Shown: one piece after another, positions 25,382 through 33,365 of the stretch
Position numbering within the stretch: the stretch's first letter is position 1
How the letters are laid out: every line of letters starts with the position of its first letter
Source: Polaromonas sp047303325
GTDB taxonomy: Bacteria; Pseudomonadota; Gammaproteobacteria; Burkholderiales; Burkholderiaceae_C
Assembly: GCF_047303325.1 (NCBI RefSeq)
Contig: NZ_JBKBEX010000002.1
Location: 248,001 to 312,000 of the forward strand
Reading direction: 5' to 3'
Length of the DNA stretch: 64,000 nt
Position numbers and translations under genes: made by a program
Notes under the pieces: generated by a model
What the model saw: only the letters and a program-made list of their open reading frames with translations
The model's database searches: none
Told to the model about the DNA's origin: nothing

Positions 25382-26487
25382 GCGAGCACCCGCCTGGGCC
25401 GCCAGTGCGCCGTGGCCAGCCGCGCGAGTTGCGCGCGCCGCTCGTCCGAGGGCAGCCAGTTTGGCGCGGCAAAGGCGGCACGCGTGAGGAAGTCCAGCAA
25501 GTCCGCATGGCGGCGCAGCACGCGCTTGGTGCGGTGCGCCTTCATGGGGTTGAAGATGCCGTGCCGCGAAAACAGCTGCCGCGGGTTTTTGCGTATCCAC
25601 AGCCAGGAGCCCAGCTCCAGCGTCATCGGCAGGAACACATGGCGCGGCGGCGCGTGGTCGTAGGCGTGGTCCCAGAGGTCGCCGTGCAGCAGGTACTGGT
25701 TGCTCTGCGGCTCGAAGCTGTAGGCGTGGTGCGGGTGCGACTGCTCCAGCATGGTCCGCAACGCGAACATCTCGGGCAGGTGCGCCATCAGCCGGCGCGT
25801 CTTGGCATAGGGAAACCACAGGCTGTCGTCAAAGCCGTAACCCGAATGGCAGTCCAGTGCCAGGCTGAAGGGGCGGCTGGCGAGCTGCTCGCTCACCACA
25901 CGCAGCAGGGCCGCGCTTTCAGCTTCCATGGGCGCGCCGGGCCGGCCGCAGTACCAGGGCAGCAGGGGGCTGATGGTCTGCCCGCCCGCGAGGAAAGGCA
26001 CATGGCTTTCGGCCCGCTGAGGCGCGTTGCGCATCAGGTCCACGCCCTGCGGGTTGGCGCGCTTGTGCGCCCACATGCCGCCCGGGTTCACGATGGGCAT
26101 GAAGACCAGCCGGATTTTTTCGAGCTGGCGGTGCAGCAGCTCGTCCCACTCCAGGCGAAACAGCAGGGCGCGCAGGTAGTGCAGGATGAGCTGCGTGCCT
26201 ATGCGCTCCAGCCCGTGGATGCCGCCGAAAAAACCGACGGCCGGCGCCTGCGGGTCGGCCGAGCCTATGCTGGCCGTGTAAAGCGGAAACGAAGGCCCGG
26301 CCGTGTGCGCCTCGGCCACCACGGCCACGTCGAAGTGGGCGCTGCCCGCCAGCAGGATCGCCTTGAGCTCCTCGAGCTCCGCAAAACTCGCGGCCGCGTC
26401 ACGCGCCGGCGTCAGGCTGTAGGGGCTGTGCAGGCTGCGGGGGCTTTGCACGGCGGCGGTCGGCGGCGGGATTTCCATCCCTGACAT
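25378..26487 (-). CDS. M14 family zinc carboxypeptidase
   Basis: A 369-residue metallopeptidase-like protein. The zinc ligands are visible as GIHGLERIG (HxxE) and the histidine in ALDCHSGYG. NPGGMWAHKRANPQGVDL is the substrate-binding block, and the catalytic glutamate is probably in MTLELGSW. No signal peptide is evident, so it is likely cytosolic, like the MpaA or succinylglutamate-desuccinylase-like groups. It is coupled to the downstream alpha/beta hydrolase and preceded, 70 bp away on the same strand, by a LysR gene. Confidence 0.88.
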   Translation of the reverse strand: MSGMEIPPPTAAVQSPRSLHSPYSLTPARDAAASFAELEELKAILLAGSAHFDVAVVAEAHTAGPSFPLYTASIGSADPQAPAVGFFGGIHGLERIGTQLILHYLRALLFRLEWDELLHRQLEKIRLVFMPIVNPGGMWAHKRANPQGVDLMRNAPQRAESHVPFLAGGQTISPLLPWYCGRPGAPMEAESAALLRVVSEQLASRPFSLALDCHSGYGFDDSLWFPYAKTRRLMAHLPEMFALRTMLEQSHPHHAYSFEPQSNQYLLHGDLWDHAYDHAPPRHVFLPMTLELGSWLWIRKNPRQLFSRHGIFNPMKAHRTKRVLRRHADLLDFLTRAAFAAPNWLPSDERRAQLARLATAHWRPRRVLA

Positions 26488-26557
26488 GCTGGCACAGTTG
26501 TTTGACAGCGCGCTACATGCCGGCCGGGTTTTTTGTATCGAATGCCTCTAAGCCCCT

Positions 26558-27442
26558 TCAGTTTCCCGTTCGCTGCTCGATCGCGGAAATCACCTGGCGC
26601 ATGGCCTTGTTGACCGGCTTGTCGCCGCGCATCACCAGCGCCAGTGTTCTTTGCAGCCGCGGGTAGAGCGGGTGCACGGCCAGTTCGGGATGCTGGCCGG
26701 GGCCTGTCACGGCCATGGCCGGCAGGATGCTGCAGCCCAGGCCGGCGGCCACCATCTCCTTGATGGCTTCCACGCTGCCCAGCTCCATCACGGGCCTGGG
26801 CGCATGGCCGGCATCGCGAAACCACTGGTCGATGATCACGCGGGTGTTGGCCGCCGGTTCAAACAGCACCAGCTCGCGTTTGGCCAGGAAGGCCGGCGTG
26901 ATCCTGGCGGGCAAGCCCGTTTCATGCCGGGGAATGACCGCCACAAACTCGTCGTTCAGCATCGGCGTGGTGACCAGCGCGCGGCGCTTGACGGGCAGGG
27001 TCACCAGCGCCATGTCCATGGTGTTGCCTTCCACCGCCTTGACGAAGTCGGCGGTATTGCCGGTGCTGACCAGCACGCTGAGATTGGGGAAACGCACCCT
27101 CAAGGAGCGCAGGATGTGCGGCAGCAAATAGAGGCAGGCCGTCGCGCCGGTTCCCAGCGTGACGCGGCCGGTGACATCGGCCGAATGCGCGGCCATGGCC
27201 GTCATCACGCCTTCCACCGCCGCATCCACGTGCCGGATCTGCGCCAGCAGGTCCAGCCCCGCCGGCGTGGGTGCGGCCCGGCGCGCCACCCGCTCGACCA
27301 GGCGCACGCCCAGCCGCTGCTCCAGCTGCCGCACTTGCAGGCTGATGGCCGGCTGCGACAGCCCCAGCCTTTCGGCCGCGCCCGAAAAGCTGCCGGTTTC
27401 GATGATGAGCGCATAGGTGCGCAGGTGGTCGAGGTTGAGCAT
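26558..27442 (-). CDS. LysR family transcriptional regulator
   Basis: A 294-residue LTTR. The helix-turn-helix is at residues 1-60 (TGSFSGAAERLGLSQPAISLQVRQLE) and a CysB/CbbR-like effector domain follows. It is divergent from a GNAT gene, with a TGAAAAC-N5-GTTTTCA inverted repeat between them, and lies upstream of the M14-hydrolase genes on the same strand. It may regulate either neighbour. The inducer is unknown. Confidence 0.92.
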   Translation of the reverse strand: MLNLDHLRTYALIIETGSFSGAAERLGLSQPAISLQVRQLEQRLGVRLVERVARRAAPTPAGLDLLAQIRHVDAAVEGVMTAMAAHSADVTGRVTLGTGATACLYLLPHILRSLRVRFPNLSVLVSTGNTADFVKAVEGNTMDMALVTLPVKRRALVTTPMLNDEFVAVIPRHETGLPARITPAFLAKRELVLFEPAANTRVIIDQWFRDAGHAPRPVMELGSVEAIKEMVAAGLGCSILPAMAVTGPGQHPELAVHPLYPRLQRTLALVMRGDKPVNKAMRQVISAIEQRTGN

Positions 27443-27457
27443 GCAAAGAAATTCTAA

Positions 27458-27476
27458 TGAAAACCATAAGTTTTCA
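27458..27476. promoter_or_regulatory. Candidate LysR operator
   Basis: TGAAAAC-CATAA-GTTTTCA, a perfect seven-base inverted repeat, 16 bp upstream of the minus-strand LysR start and 40 bp upstream of the plus-strand GNAT start. The location suits autoregulation and divergent control. Confidence 0.5.
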
Positions 27477-27515
27477 CATATTTACTTATGCTGGTCCTTG
27501 CGCAACCATGGTGGC

Positions 27516-28169
27516 ATGCAGCATCTTTCTTCACAAGCCCTTCTTGCGTCCTCCGCCAGTCCCGCGGCCGGTGCGTTGTCCATCCGCCCCTGCGCCGAGA
27601 GCGACATGGCGGCGATCCAGGCCATCTACGCCCACTATGTGGCGACCAACCTGGCTACCTTCGAACTCGAGCCTCCCAGCGTGGAGCAGATGCGTGCGCG
27701 CCGCGCGGATATCCTGCGCGGCGGCTATCCCTACCTGGTGGCGCTATGCGACGGCGAGGTGGCGGGTTATGCCTACGGCAGCGCTTACCGTTCGCGGCCA
27801 GCCTATCGGCATACGGTGGAGGACTCGATTTATGTCGCGCCCGGCATGCGCCAGGCCGGCGTCGGCAGCGCCTTGCTGCGCGAACTGATCCGCGAGTGCG
27901 AGCAGCGCGGTTTCCGGCAGATGGTGGCCGTGGTCGGCAACAGCGCCAACACCGGCTCGCTGCGGGTGCATGAGGCGCAGGGTTTTGTCCGTGTCGGCAC
28001 GCTGGGCTGCGTGGGCTACAAGTTCGGCCAGTGGGTGGACACGGTGCTGATGCAGCGCGCGCTGGGTGACGGCGCGGCCTCGCCAGGTGGCCTGCCGCCG
28101 CCTGCGCTTCAATCGGCTGGCGCGATCACCACATCCGACAGCGGATACGCCACGCAGGGCAGGATGTAG
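27516..28169 (+). CDS. GNAT family N-acetyltransferase (phosphinothricin-acetyltransferase-like)
   Basis: A 217-residue acetyltransferase. The order SIRPCAESDMAAIQAIYAHYV, TFELEPPS, YRHTVEDSIYVAPGMRQAGVGSALL and VGNSANTGSLRVHEAQGF matches the Pat/Bar-like group that acetylates amino-acid analogues. The acetyl-CoA loop is RQAGVGSA. The last 35 residues extend beyond the usual family end and are encoded over the divergently read 3' end of the ferredoxin gene (61-bp antisense overlap). The start at 27516 is chosen because it follows the LysR intergenic region; the first 20 residues are not conserved-looking. Confidence 0.85.
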   Translation: MQHLSSQALLASSASPAAGALSIRPCAESDMAAIQAIYAHYVATNLATFELEPPSVEQMRARRADILRGGYPYLVALCDGEVAGYAYGSAYRSRPAYRHTVEDSIYVAPGMRQAGVGSALLRELIRECEQRGFRQMVAVVGNSANTGSLRVHEAQGFVRVGTLGCVGYKFGQWVDTVLMQRALGDGAASPGGLPPPALQSAGAITTSDSGYATQGRM

Positions 28170-28447
28170 CCCGCCTTCTTTTCCTCGGCGCTCAGGCCCG
28201 GCCACTCGATGCGGTAGTGCACGCTGCCGCCGGCCAACCGGCGTATGCAGGTGCGGCAGGTGCCGTTGCGGCAGGAACTTGCCGGCGCCAGCCCCGCCAG
28301 CTCGGCGGCTTCCAGCAGCGGCAGCACGGCCGGCGCGTCAAACACAGGGCCGTCCGGCGCCATGCGTGCGCTGAACACCTGGTTTTCCTCCTCTTTTTTG
28401 GAAAACGCCTGTGAGGAGGCGGGCACTGGCGGGCCGCTGGCAGGCAT
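28109..28447 (-). CDS. 2Fe-2S ferredoxin
   Basis: A 112-residue plant-type ferredoxin. The cluster ligands are C59, C64, C67 (SSCRNGTCRTC) and C98 (ILPCVAYP), spaced as in the fold. The N-terminal 30 residues are variable. It probably passes electrons to an oxygenase or reductase; none is adjacent. Its 3' end overlaps the GNAT gene on the other strand by 61 bp, so the two transcripts are convergent and antisense. Confidence 0.87.
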   Translation of the reverse strand: MPASGPPVPASSQAFSKKEEENQVFSARMAPDGPVFDAPAVLPLLEAAELAGLAPASSCRNGTCRTCIRRLAGGSVHYRIEWPGLSAEEKKAGYILPCVAYPLSDVVIAPAD

Positions 28448-28627
28448 GGGATGTGGGACCTCAGCTGTGGAATCGAGGAAAGCGCGGGAAAAACGCGAGG
28501 AAGGAGGGCTGAATTTACCCCAGAAGAGCCCTATGGCCCGCTGAGGTGAGGCACGGGCTGCGATTTGCGCGACAATTCCGCTCCCCCCGAATATTTCCCG
28601 CACCGATTCACCAGCAAGCGATTTTTC

Positions 28628-29149
28628 ATGTCCAGTTACTCCATCCGTCCTGCCACGTCCCGCGACGCCAAAGCCATCGCCGAAATCCATGTCGCCACCT
28701 GGCAAGCCGCCTACAAGGACCTCCTGCCCGAGGATTACCTCGCCAAGATCACGGTCGAAAAACGCCAGGCCTACTGGCGCGAAGCCATCGAATTCAGCGA
28801 ACCGCAACTGCTGGTGGCCACCGAGGGCGAACAGATCGTAGGTTTTGTCGGCTTTGACCGCTCACGCGACGCCGGCACCAAATCCACCGTCGGCGAAATC
28901 TGGGCCCTGTACGTCCACCCCGAACACTGGCGCAAAGGCGCCGGCCTGGCCCTCTGGGACGGCGCGCGCGAAGGCCTGAAGGACGAAGGCTGCACGCAGG
29001 TCACGCTGTGGGTGCTGTTGCGCAATGAACCTGCGTTGGCGTTTTACGAGCACGCCGCTGGGTTCAAGAGGGAAATGCCTTCCCTCAAGACTGTGGCGTT
29101 TGGGAGTGTCAAGCTTGAGGAGATTCGGCTTAAACGTTCGGTGGATTGA
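28628..29149 (+). CDS. GNAT family N-acetyltransferase
   Basis: A 173-residue acetyltransferase. The start YSIRPATSRDAKAIAEIHVATWQAAYKDLLP and the acetyl-CoA-binding loop WRKGAGLALWDGA, then LWVLLRNEPALAFYEHAGF-type motifs, are typical of GNAT proteins annotated as RimI-like. Its acceptor is unknown. A nested palindromic element follows directly, separating it from the convergent oxidoreductase gene. Confidence 0.88.
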   Translation: MSSYSIRPATSRDAKAIAEIHVATWQAAYKDLLPEDYLAKITVEKRQAYWREAIEFSEPQLLVATEGEQIVGFVGFDRSRDAGTKSTVGEIWALYVHPEHWRKGAGLALWDGAREGLKDEGCTQVTLWVLLRNEPALAFYEHAAGFKREMPSLKTVAFGSVKLEEIRLKRSVD

Positions 29150-29155
29150 GCCGGG

Positions 29156-29291
29156 TCTTGCTCCGGCGGGTGCGCGCTCTCCCTTCTCTCCTTCTCCTCT
29201 CTTCTTTTTTCTGCTTTCTCTGCTGAGGGCTGCTGGCCGGGCAACCCCCGGCCAGCAGCTCTCAGCAAAAAGCGCAAAGGCCGGAGCAAGA
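29156..29291. repeat. Nested inverted-repeat element between convergent genes
   Basis: The outer arms TCTTGCTCCGGC (29156-29167) and GCCGGAGCAAGA (29280-29291) are perfect 12-bp inverted repeats. Inside lies a hairpin with 21-bp arms (29221-29241 against 29246-29266, one mismatch) separated by four bases, and a pyrimidine-rich tract at about 29170-29215. It probably ends both converging transcripts; a mobile-element remnant is possible. Confidence 0.6.
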
Positions 29292-29320
29292 GCCGGCCAA
29301 ACCAAGCCCGACCGGCAAGG

Positions 29321-30346
29321 TCAAAGAAACCCTTCCAACACCACTTTGCCGCGCGACTTGCCCGATTCGATCAGGGCATGCGCGCGCCGCAAATTCGCGG
29401 CATTGATGCTGCCAAAACGTTCGGTCAGCGTGCTGCGTACCAGCCCTGCGTCGACCAGTTGCGCGATCTCGGTCAGTAGCCTGTGCTGCGCCACCATGTC
29501 GGCCGTGCCGAACATCGAACGGGTAAACATGGACTCCCAGTGGATGGAAATGCTTTTGCGTTTGAACTTTGTCATGTCCACGTTCTTCGGGTCGTCGATC
29601 AGGCCGAAATGGCCTTGGGGCGCCAACGCCTCGACGATCTGGTCCAGATGCGAATCGGTCTGCGTGAGGCTCACCACGTAGTCGACCTCGGGAATGCCTA
29701 TGCGCTTGAGCTCCGCGGCAATCGGCTGGCTGTGGTCTATGACGTGGTGGGCGCCCAGCTCTTTCACCCAGGCCTGGGTTTCGGTACGTGAGGCCGTGCC
29801 TATGACGGTCAGCGAGGTCAGGCGCGCGGCCAACTGCGTCATGATGGAACCGACGCCGCCCGAGGCGCCGATGATCAGCAGCTTTTTGTGCGTGGGCTTT
29901 TTGCCCGGCTGCAGTCCGAGGCGGTCGAACAGCATTTCCCAGGCGGTGATGCTGGTTAGCGGCAGGGCGGCGGCCTGGGCGAAGTCGAGCGAGGCGGGCA
30001 TGCGGCCCACGATGCGTTCGTCCACCAGGTGCAGTTCGCTGTTGGTGCCGGCGCGCAGGATGGAGCCGGCGTACCAGACCTTGTCGCCGGCCTTGAACAG
30101 CGTCACGTCAGGGCCCACGGCGCGCACGATGCCGCTGGCGTCATAGCCCAGCACCTTGTAGTCCTGGCCCGCGGCGCGCGAAACACCGGCGCGCACCTTG
30201 GTGTCCACCGGGTTGACGGAAATCGCTTTTACTTCGACCAGCAGGTCCTGGCCTGTGGGGGTGGGGTCGGGCAGGGTGATGTCGACGAGGCCGGGCTGGC
30301 CTGCCTGGTCCAGTGCGTGGGCTTGCTGGTAGCCAATGGCTTTCAT
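29321..30346 (-). CDS. Zinc-type alcohol dehydrogenase family protein / quinone oxidoreductase
   Basis: A 341-residue MDR enzyme. The start MKAIGYQQAHALDQAGQPGL, the SVNPVDTKVRAG and VLGYDASGIV blocks and the nucleotide motif GASGGVGSIMTQLA place it with the QorB/ZADH-like NADPH:quinone oxidoreductases that lack catalytic zinc. ATG 30346 is chosen; the frame runs 29 codons further upstream across the divergent promoter. It is divergent from a LysR gene that probably regulates it through the palindrome at 30451-30471. Confidence 0.9.
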   Translation of the reverse strand: MKAIGYQQAHALDQAGQPGLVDITLPDPTPTGQDLLVEVKAISVNPVDTKVRAGVSRAAGQDYKVLGYDASGIVRAVGPDVTLFKAGDKVWYAGSILRAGTNSELHLVDERIVGRMPASLDFAQAAALPLTSITAWEMLFDRLGLQPGKKPTHKKLLIIGASGGVGSIMTQLAARLTSLTVIGTASRTETQAWVKELGAHHVIDHSQPIAAELKRIGIPEVDYVVSLTQTDSHLDQIVEALAPQGHFGLIDDPKNVDMTKFKRKSISIHWESMFTRSMFGTADMVAQHRLLTEIAQLVDAGLVRSTLTERFGSINAANLRRAHALIESGKSRGKVVLEGFL

Positions 30347-30450
30347 GGTGGAGTCCTTTGAGTTGAGTTGCAGAGAGGAATGAATGGATTGGATGGTTTG
30401 AACTGTATGGATTTTGAAAATGAAGATAAACAAGCCACTGGTTGAAGCTA

Positions 30451-30471
30451 TTTACAAATAAAATTTGTAAA
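30451..30471. promoter_or_regulatory. Perfect palindrome overlapping a LysR start codon
   Basis: TTTACAAAT and its exact complement ATTTGTAAA are separated by AAA, giving a 21-bp perfect palindrome whose last base is the A of the LysR ATG. Its T-N11-A form fits an LTTR site. It lies 105 bp from the divergent oxidoreductase start. Confidence 0.6.
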
Positions 30472-31373
30472 TGAAAGCCTTGCAAGACCTGGAAATCTTT
30501 GTCCGGACCGTGGATTCGGGCAGCCTGTCGGCCACTGCCCGCGGCCTGGACCTGACGCCCGCCGCCGCCAGCGCCGCGCTCAAGCGGCTGGAAGAAGAGC
30601 TGCAGGCGCCGCTGTTTGTGCGTTCCACGCGCAGCCTGCGCCTCACGCGCGAGGGTGAGGTCTTTCTCGCGCATTGCCGGCCTGCGCTAGCCGCCTTGCG
30701 GGATGCGCAGCTGGAGCTGGCCAGCGGCCGGCAGCAGGTCAGCGGCATGCTGCAGCTGGCCGCGCCTTCCGATTTCGGCCGCAACCTGCTGCTGCCCTGG
30801 CTGGAAACGTTCCAGCAACAACACCCCGGCATCCAGTACCGCCTGCACTTGTCGGACCGTGTCACCAATGTCTACAGCGACCTGGTCGATGCCGCCTTCC
30901 GCCAGGGCGAGCCGCCCGACTCCAGCATGCTGGCGCTGCCGGTGCACCTGACGAATCGCCGCGTGCTGTGCGCATCGCCGGCCTACCTGCAGGCGCGGGG
31001 CAGGCCCGAGACGCCGCAGGCGCTCGCCGCGCACAGCTGCCTGTGCTTCATGCTCGGTGAAGAGGTGTATGACCGCTGGAAGTTCTGGCGCGATGGCGAA
31101 GAGGTGGTGGTGCGCGCCGGCGGAGGCAACATCGCCAACGATGGCGACGTGGTGCGCCTGTGGGCGCTGGCCGGCCGCGGCATCATTTACAAGTCACGGC
31201 TGGACGTGGCGGCCGACCTGACCGCGGGCCGGCTGGTGGCTTTGTGCACCGATTGGCAAACCGAGGCATCGCCGATGTACATGGTGCTGCCGGGGCGGCG
31301 GCAATTGACGCCGGGCCTGCGCTTGCTGCGGGAGTTTATTGAGGAGCGCTGCGCGGAATTGGCCGCCAGTTAG
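30471..31373 (+). CDS. LysR family transcriptional regulator
   Basis: A 300-residue LTTR. The helix-turn-helix covers residues 1-60 (SGSLSATARGLDLTPAAASAALKRLEEEL) and the C-terminal effector domain resembles the CrgA/DsdC-like group (MLQLAAPSDFGRNLLLPWL). It is divergent from the MDR oxidoreductase, the usual arrangement for LysR control of a quinone oxidoreductase. The palindrome at its start codon suggests tight autorepression. Confidence 0.92.
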   Translation: MKALQDLEIFVRTVDSGSLSATARGLDLTPAAASAALKRLEEELQAPLFVRSTRSLRLTREGEVFLAHCRPALAALRDAQLELASGRQQVSGMLQLAAPSDFGRNLLLPWLETFQQQHPGIQYRLHLSDRVTNVYSDLVDAAFRQGEPPDSSMLALPVHLTNRRVLCASPAYLQARGRPETPQALAAHSCLCFMLGEEVYDRWKFWRDGEEVVVRAGGGNIANDGDVVRLWALAGRGIIYKSRLDVAADLTAGRLVALCTDWQTEASPMYMVLPGRRQLTPGLRLLREFIEERCAELAAS

Positions 31374-31563
31374 TTTGCAACTGTGTGTGTGCATACGCAA
31401 GCGAATGGTTCAAACCCGTCCTCACTCCAGGGTTGCGTCCAGGACTACAGACCCGCGGGCCCATCGCGCGCACAATGAATTTTCCAGCCGCCACCTTGGC
31501 GGATCACAAGGCAGCCCGGCCCGCAGGCCCGCGCGCTGCAATTCCCGAAAGGAAAAAAATCCC

Positions 31564-31932
31564 ATGCAAATCCAGGTCAATTCCAAGCACACGATGCACA
31601 CCGGCGAGTCTTTCGAGCGCTGGGCCAGCGGCGAGTTGCATGAGTCGTTGAGTCGCTTCAAGGGCGACATCACGCGCATCGAGGTGCATATGAGCGATGA
31701 AAACGGCGACAAGGCCAGTCCCGACCAGAAGCGCTGCGTGATGGAGGCGCGCCTGGCGCACCACGACCCGCTGGCCGTCAACCACCAGGCGCCCAACCAG
31801 GACCTGGCTTTCCGCGGCGCGAGCGACAAGCTCAAGCGCGTGCTGGACCACACCCTGGGCAAACTGCGCGACCATCACCGCGACCGCGAAACCATACGGC
31901 GCGAACCCGCGCCTGAGTCCGGGACGCCCTAG
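31564..31932 (+). CDS. HPF/RaiA family ribosome-associated protein
   Basis: A 122-residue protein with the beta-alpha-beta-beta-beta-alpha pattern of hibernation-promoting factors: MQIQVNSKHTMHTGESFERW, then DITRIEVHMSDENGDKAS, and DLAFRGASDKLKRVLDHTL. The last 20 residues are charged (RDHHRDRETIRREP). Such proteins bind the 30S subunit in stationary phase. It is clearly a paralogue rather than the rpoN-linked HPF, given its context. The start has GAAAGGAAAAAA upstream. Confidence 0.82.
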   Translation: MQIQVNSKHTMHTGESFERWASGELHESLSRFKGDITRIEVHMSDENGDKASPDQKRCVMEARLAHHDPLAVNHQAPNQDLAFRGASDKLKRVLDHTLGKLRDHHRDRETIRREPAPESGTP

Positions 31933-31958
31933 CCCAGTAGGGCCGGATGCGCGTGCCC

Positions 31959-32465
31959 TCAGAACTTCCCGAGGTAATCCATCTTGCCCAGCGGCACGCC
32001 CTGGTGGCGCAGGATGTCGTAAGCCGTGGTCAGGTGGAAGAAGAAATTGGGCAGCACAAAATCCAGCAGGTAGGGCTCGCAGACAAAGTTCATTTCCTTG
32101 CCGCGTATCTTGAGCGTCACGGTGCCGCCCGCGCGCGCGTTGAGCTGCGCCTCGTCCACGGTCTTGAGGAAGTCCAGCGTCTTCGCGATGCGGGCTTGCA
32201 GTTCTTCAAACGTGGTTTCGGTATCGGCGAAGCTGGGCGGGGTAATGGCGGCCAGACGCGCGGCGCCGAACTTGGCGGCATCGCTTGCGCCTTGCACCTG
32301 GCCGGATAGCGGGTACATGTCGGGCGCCAGGCGGGCGTTGACGTAAGTGGAGAGGTCGACTTTGTTGGCCTCGGCATGGGCCCTGGCTTTTTCAAGCACC
32401 GCCGACAGGTTGTGAAAGCCCCGGATAAAGACGGGGATGGAGGCTTGGTAGAGGGGCAGCGACAT
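31959..32465 (-). CDS. DUF1993 family protein
   Basis: A 168-residue protein of the DUF1993 family, recognised by MSLPLYQASIPVFIRGFHNL, LAPDMYPLSGQVQGASDAAKF and NFFFHLTTAYDILRHQGVPLGK-type blocks. The fold is expected to be DinB-like four-helix. Its function is unknown. The open frame extends far upstream, but ATG at 32463-32465 matches the family start. It is divergent from the phosphoesterase gene. Confidence 0.88.
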   Translation of the reverse strand: MSLPLYQASIPVFIRGFHNLSAVLEKARAHAEANKVDLSTYVNARLAPDMYPLSGQVQGASDAAKFGAARLAAITPPSFADTETTFEELQARIAKTLDFLKTVDEAQLNARAGGTVTLKIRGKEMNFVCEPYLLDFVLPNFFFHLTTAYDILRHQGVPLGKMDYLGKF

Positions 32466-32612
32466 GGAAATTTTCCTGGGATGGAGTGAATTCGGGGCGG
32501 CGCCAAAACGCCGGCCCTGATTTTGTTCCTGTTGCGGAAATTTTGCTGCCGGCTGGTGCAAACTTGGGGCAAGGCCGTGTTTCACGGTGGATTGAAAGCT
32601 AGCGCCCAGCCC

Positions 32613-33365
32613 ATGAAAATCGCCCTGCTGTCGGACGTACACGCCAACCTGCGCGCGCTGGAGGCTTGCCTGGCCCATGCCGCCGCACAGGGCGCCGGCC
32701 GGCTGGCGGTGCTGGGCGACCTGGTGGGCTACGGCGCGCAACCGGCCGAGGTGGTGCGGCGCATTCGCGGCCTGGCAGGCGAGGGCGCCATCGTGCTCAA
32801 GGGCAATCACGACGAGTACGCCGTGGCGCCGCCCAGCCAGGCCCGTTCTCTTGACCAGAGCGGCGCTGCCTGGACCCACGAACGGCTGGACCAGGATGCG
32901 CTGGATTTCCTGGCGGCGCTGCCGTTGACGGCCGCCGTCGATGCGGCGCTGCTGGTGCATGCCAGTGCCGACGCGCCCGAGCGTTGGCACTATGTCGACA
33001 ACGAGCACCGCGCCGAAACCTGCCTGGACGCCGCCTGCTCGAACCCGGCCGTGCGTTATGTGCTCTGCGGCCACGTGCACGAACAGGCGCTTTATTTCCG
33101 TGGCGCGGGGCAAGGGCTGATGCGCTTTGCGCCCACGCCGGGTGTGCCCATCCCGGTGCCGCCGCACCGCCGCTGGCTCGCCACCGTGGGCTCAGTGGGC
33201 CAGCCGCGCGACGGCGACACCAGGGCCATGTACGCGCTGTTCGACACAGGCCGGGCCGAGCTGACGTTTCACCGTGTGGCCTACGACCACCTGGCCGCGG
33301 CGGCCGATGTACGCGCGGCGGGTTTACCCGACCATTTGGCTGCGCGGCTGGAGGCGGGCTTGTGA
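32613..33365 (+). CDS. Metallophosphoesterase
   Basis: A 250-residue calcineurin-like phosphoesterase with all metal-site motifs: SDVHAN (D8, H10), GDLVGYG (D36), GNHDE (N65, H66), H116 and GHVHEQ (H154, H156). It resembles YfcE/MJ0936-type enzymes that hydrolyse phosphodiesters or phosphoproteins with two metals. Its stop overlaps the start of a Ser/Thr kinase gene by four bases, so kinase and phosphoesterase are produced together and may act on the same phosphoproteins (inference). Confidence 0.9.
   Translation: MKIALLSDVHANLRALEACLAHAAAQGAGRLAVLGDLVGYGAQPAEVVRRIRGLAGEGAIVLKGNHDEYAVAPPSQARSLDQSGAAWTHERLDQDALDFLAALPLTAAVDAALLVHASADAPERWHYVDNEHRAETCLDAACSNPAVRYVLCGHVHEQALYFRGAGQGLMRFAPTPGVPIPVPPHRRWLATVGSVGQPRDGDTRAMYALFDTGRAELTFHRVAYDHLAAAADVRAAGLPDHLAARLEAGL

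Noticed and set aside
29156..29291. The nested palindrome as an attC-like site
   Set aside because: It shares CTTGCTCCGGC with the first attC but lacks RYYYAAC and GTTRRRY ends, so the likeness is probably chance.
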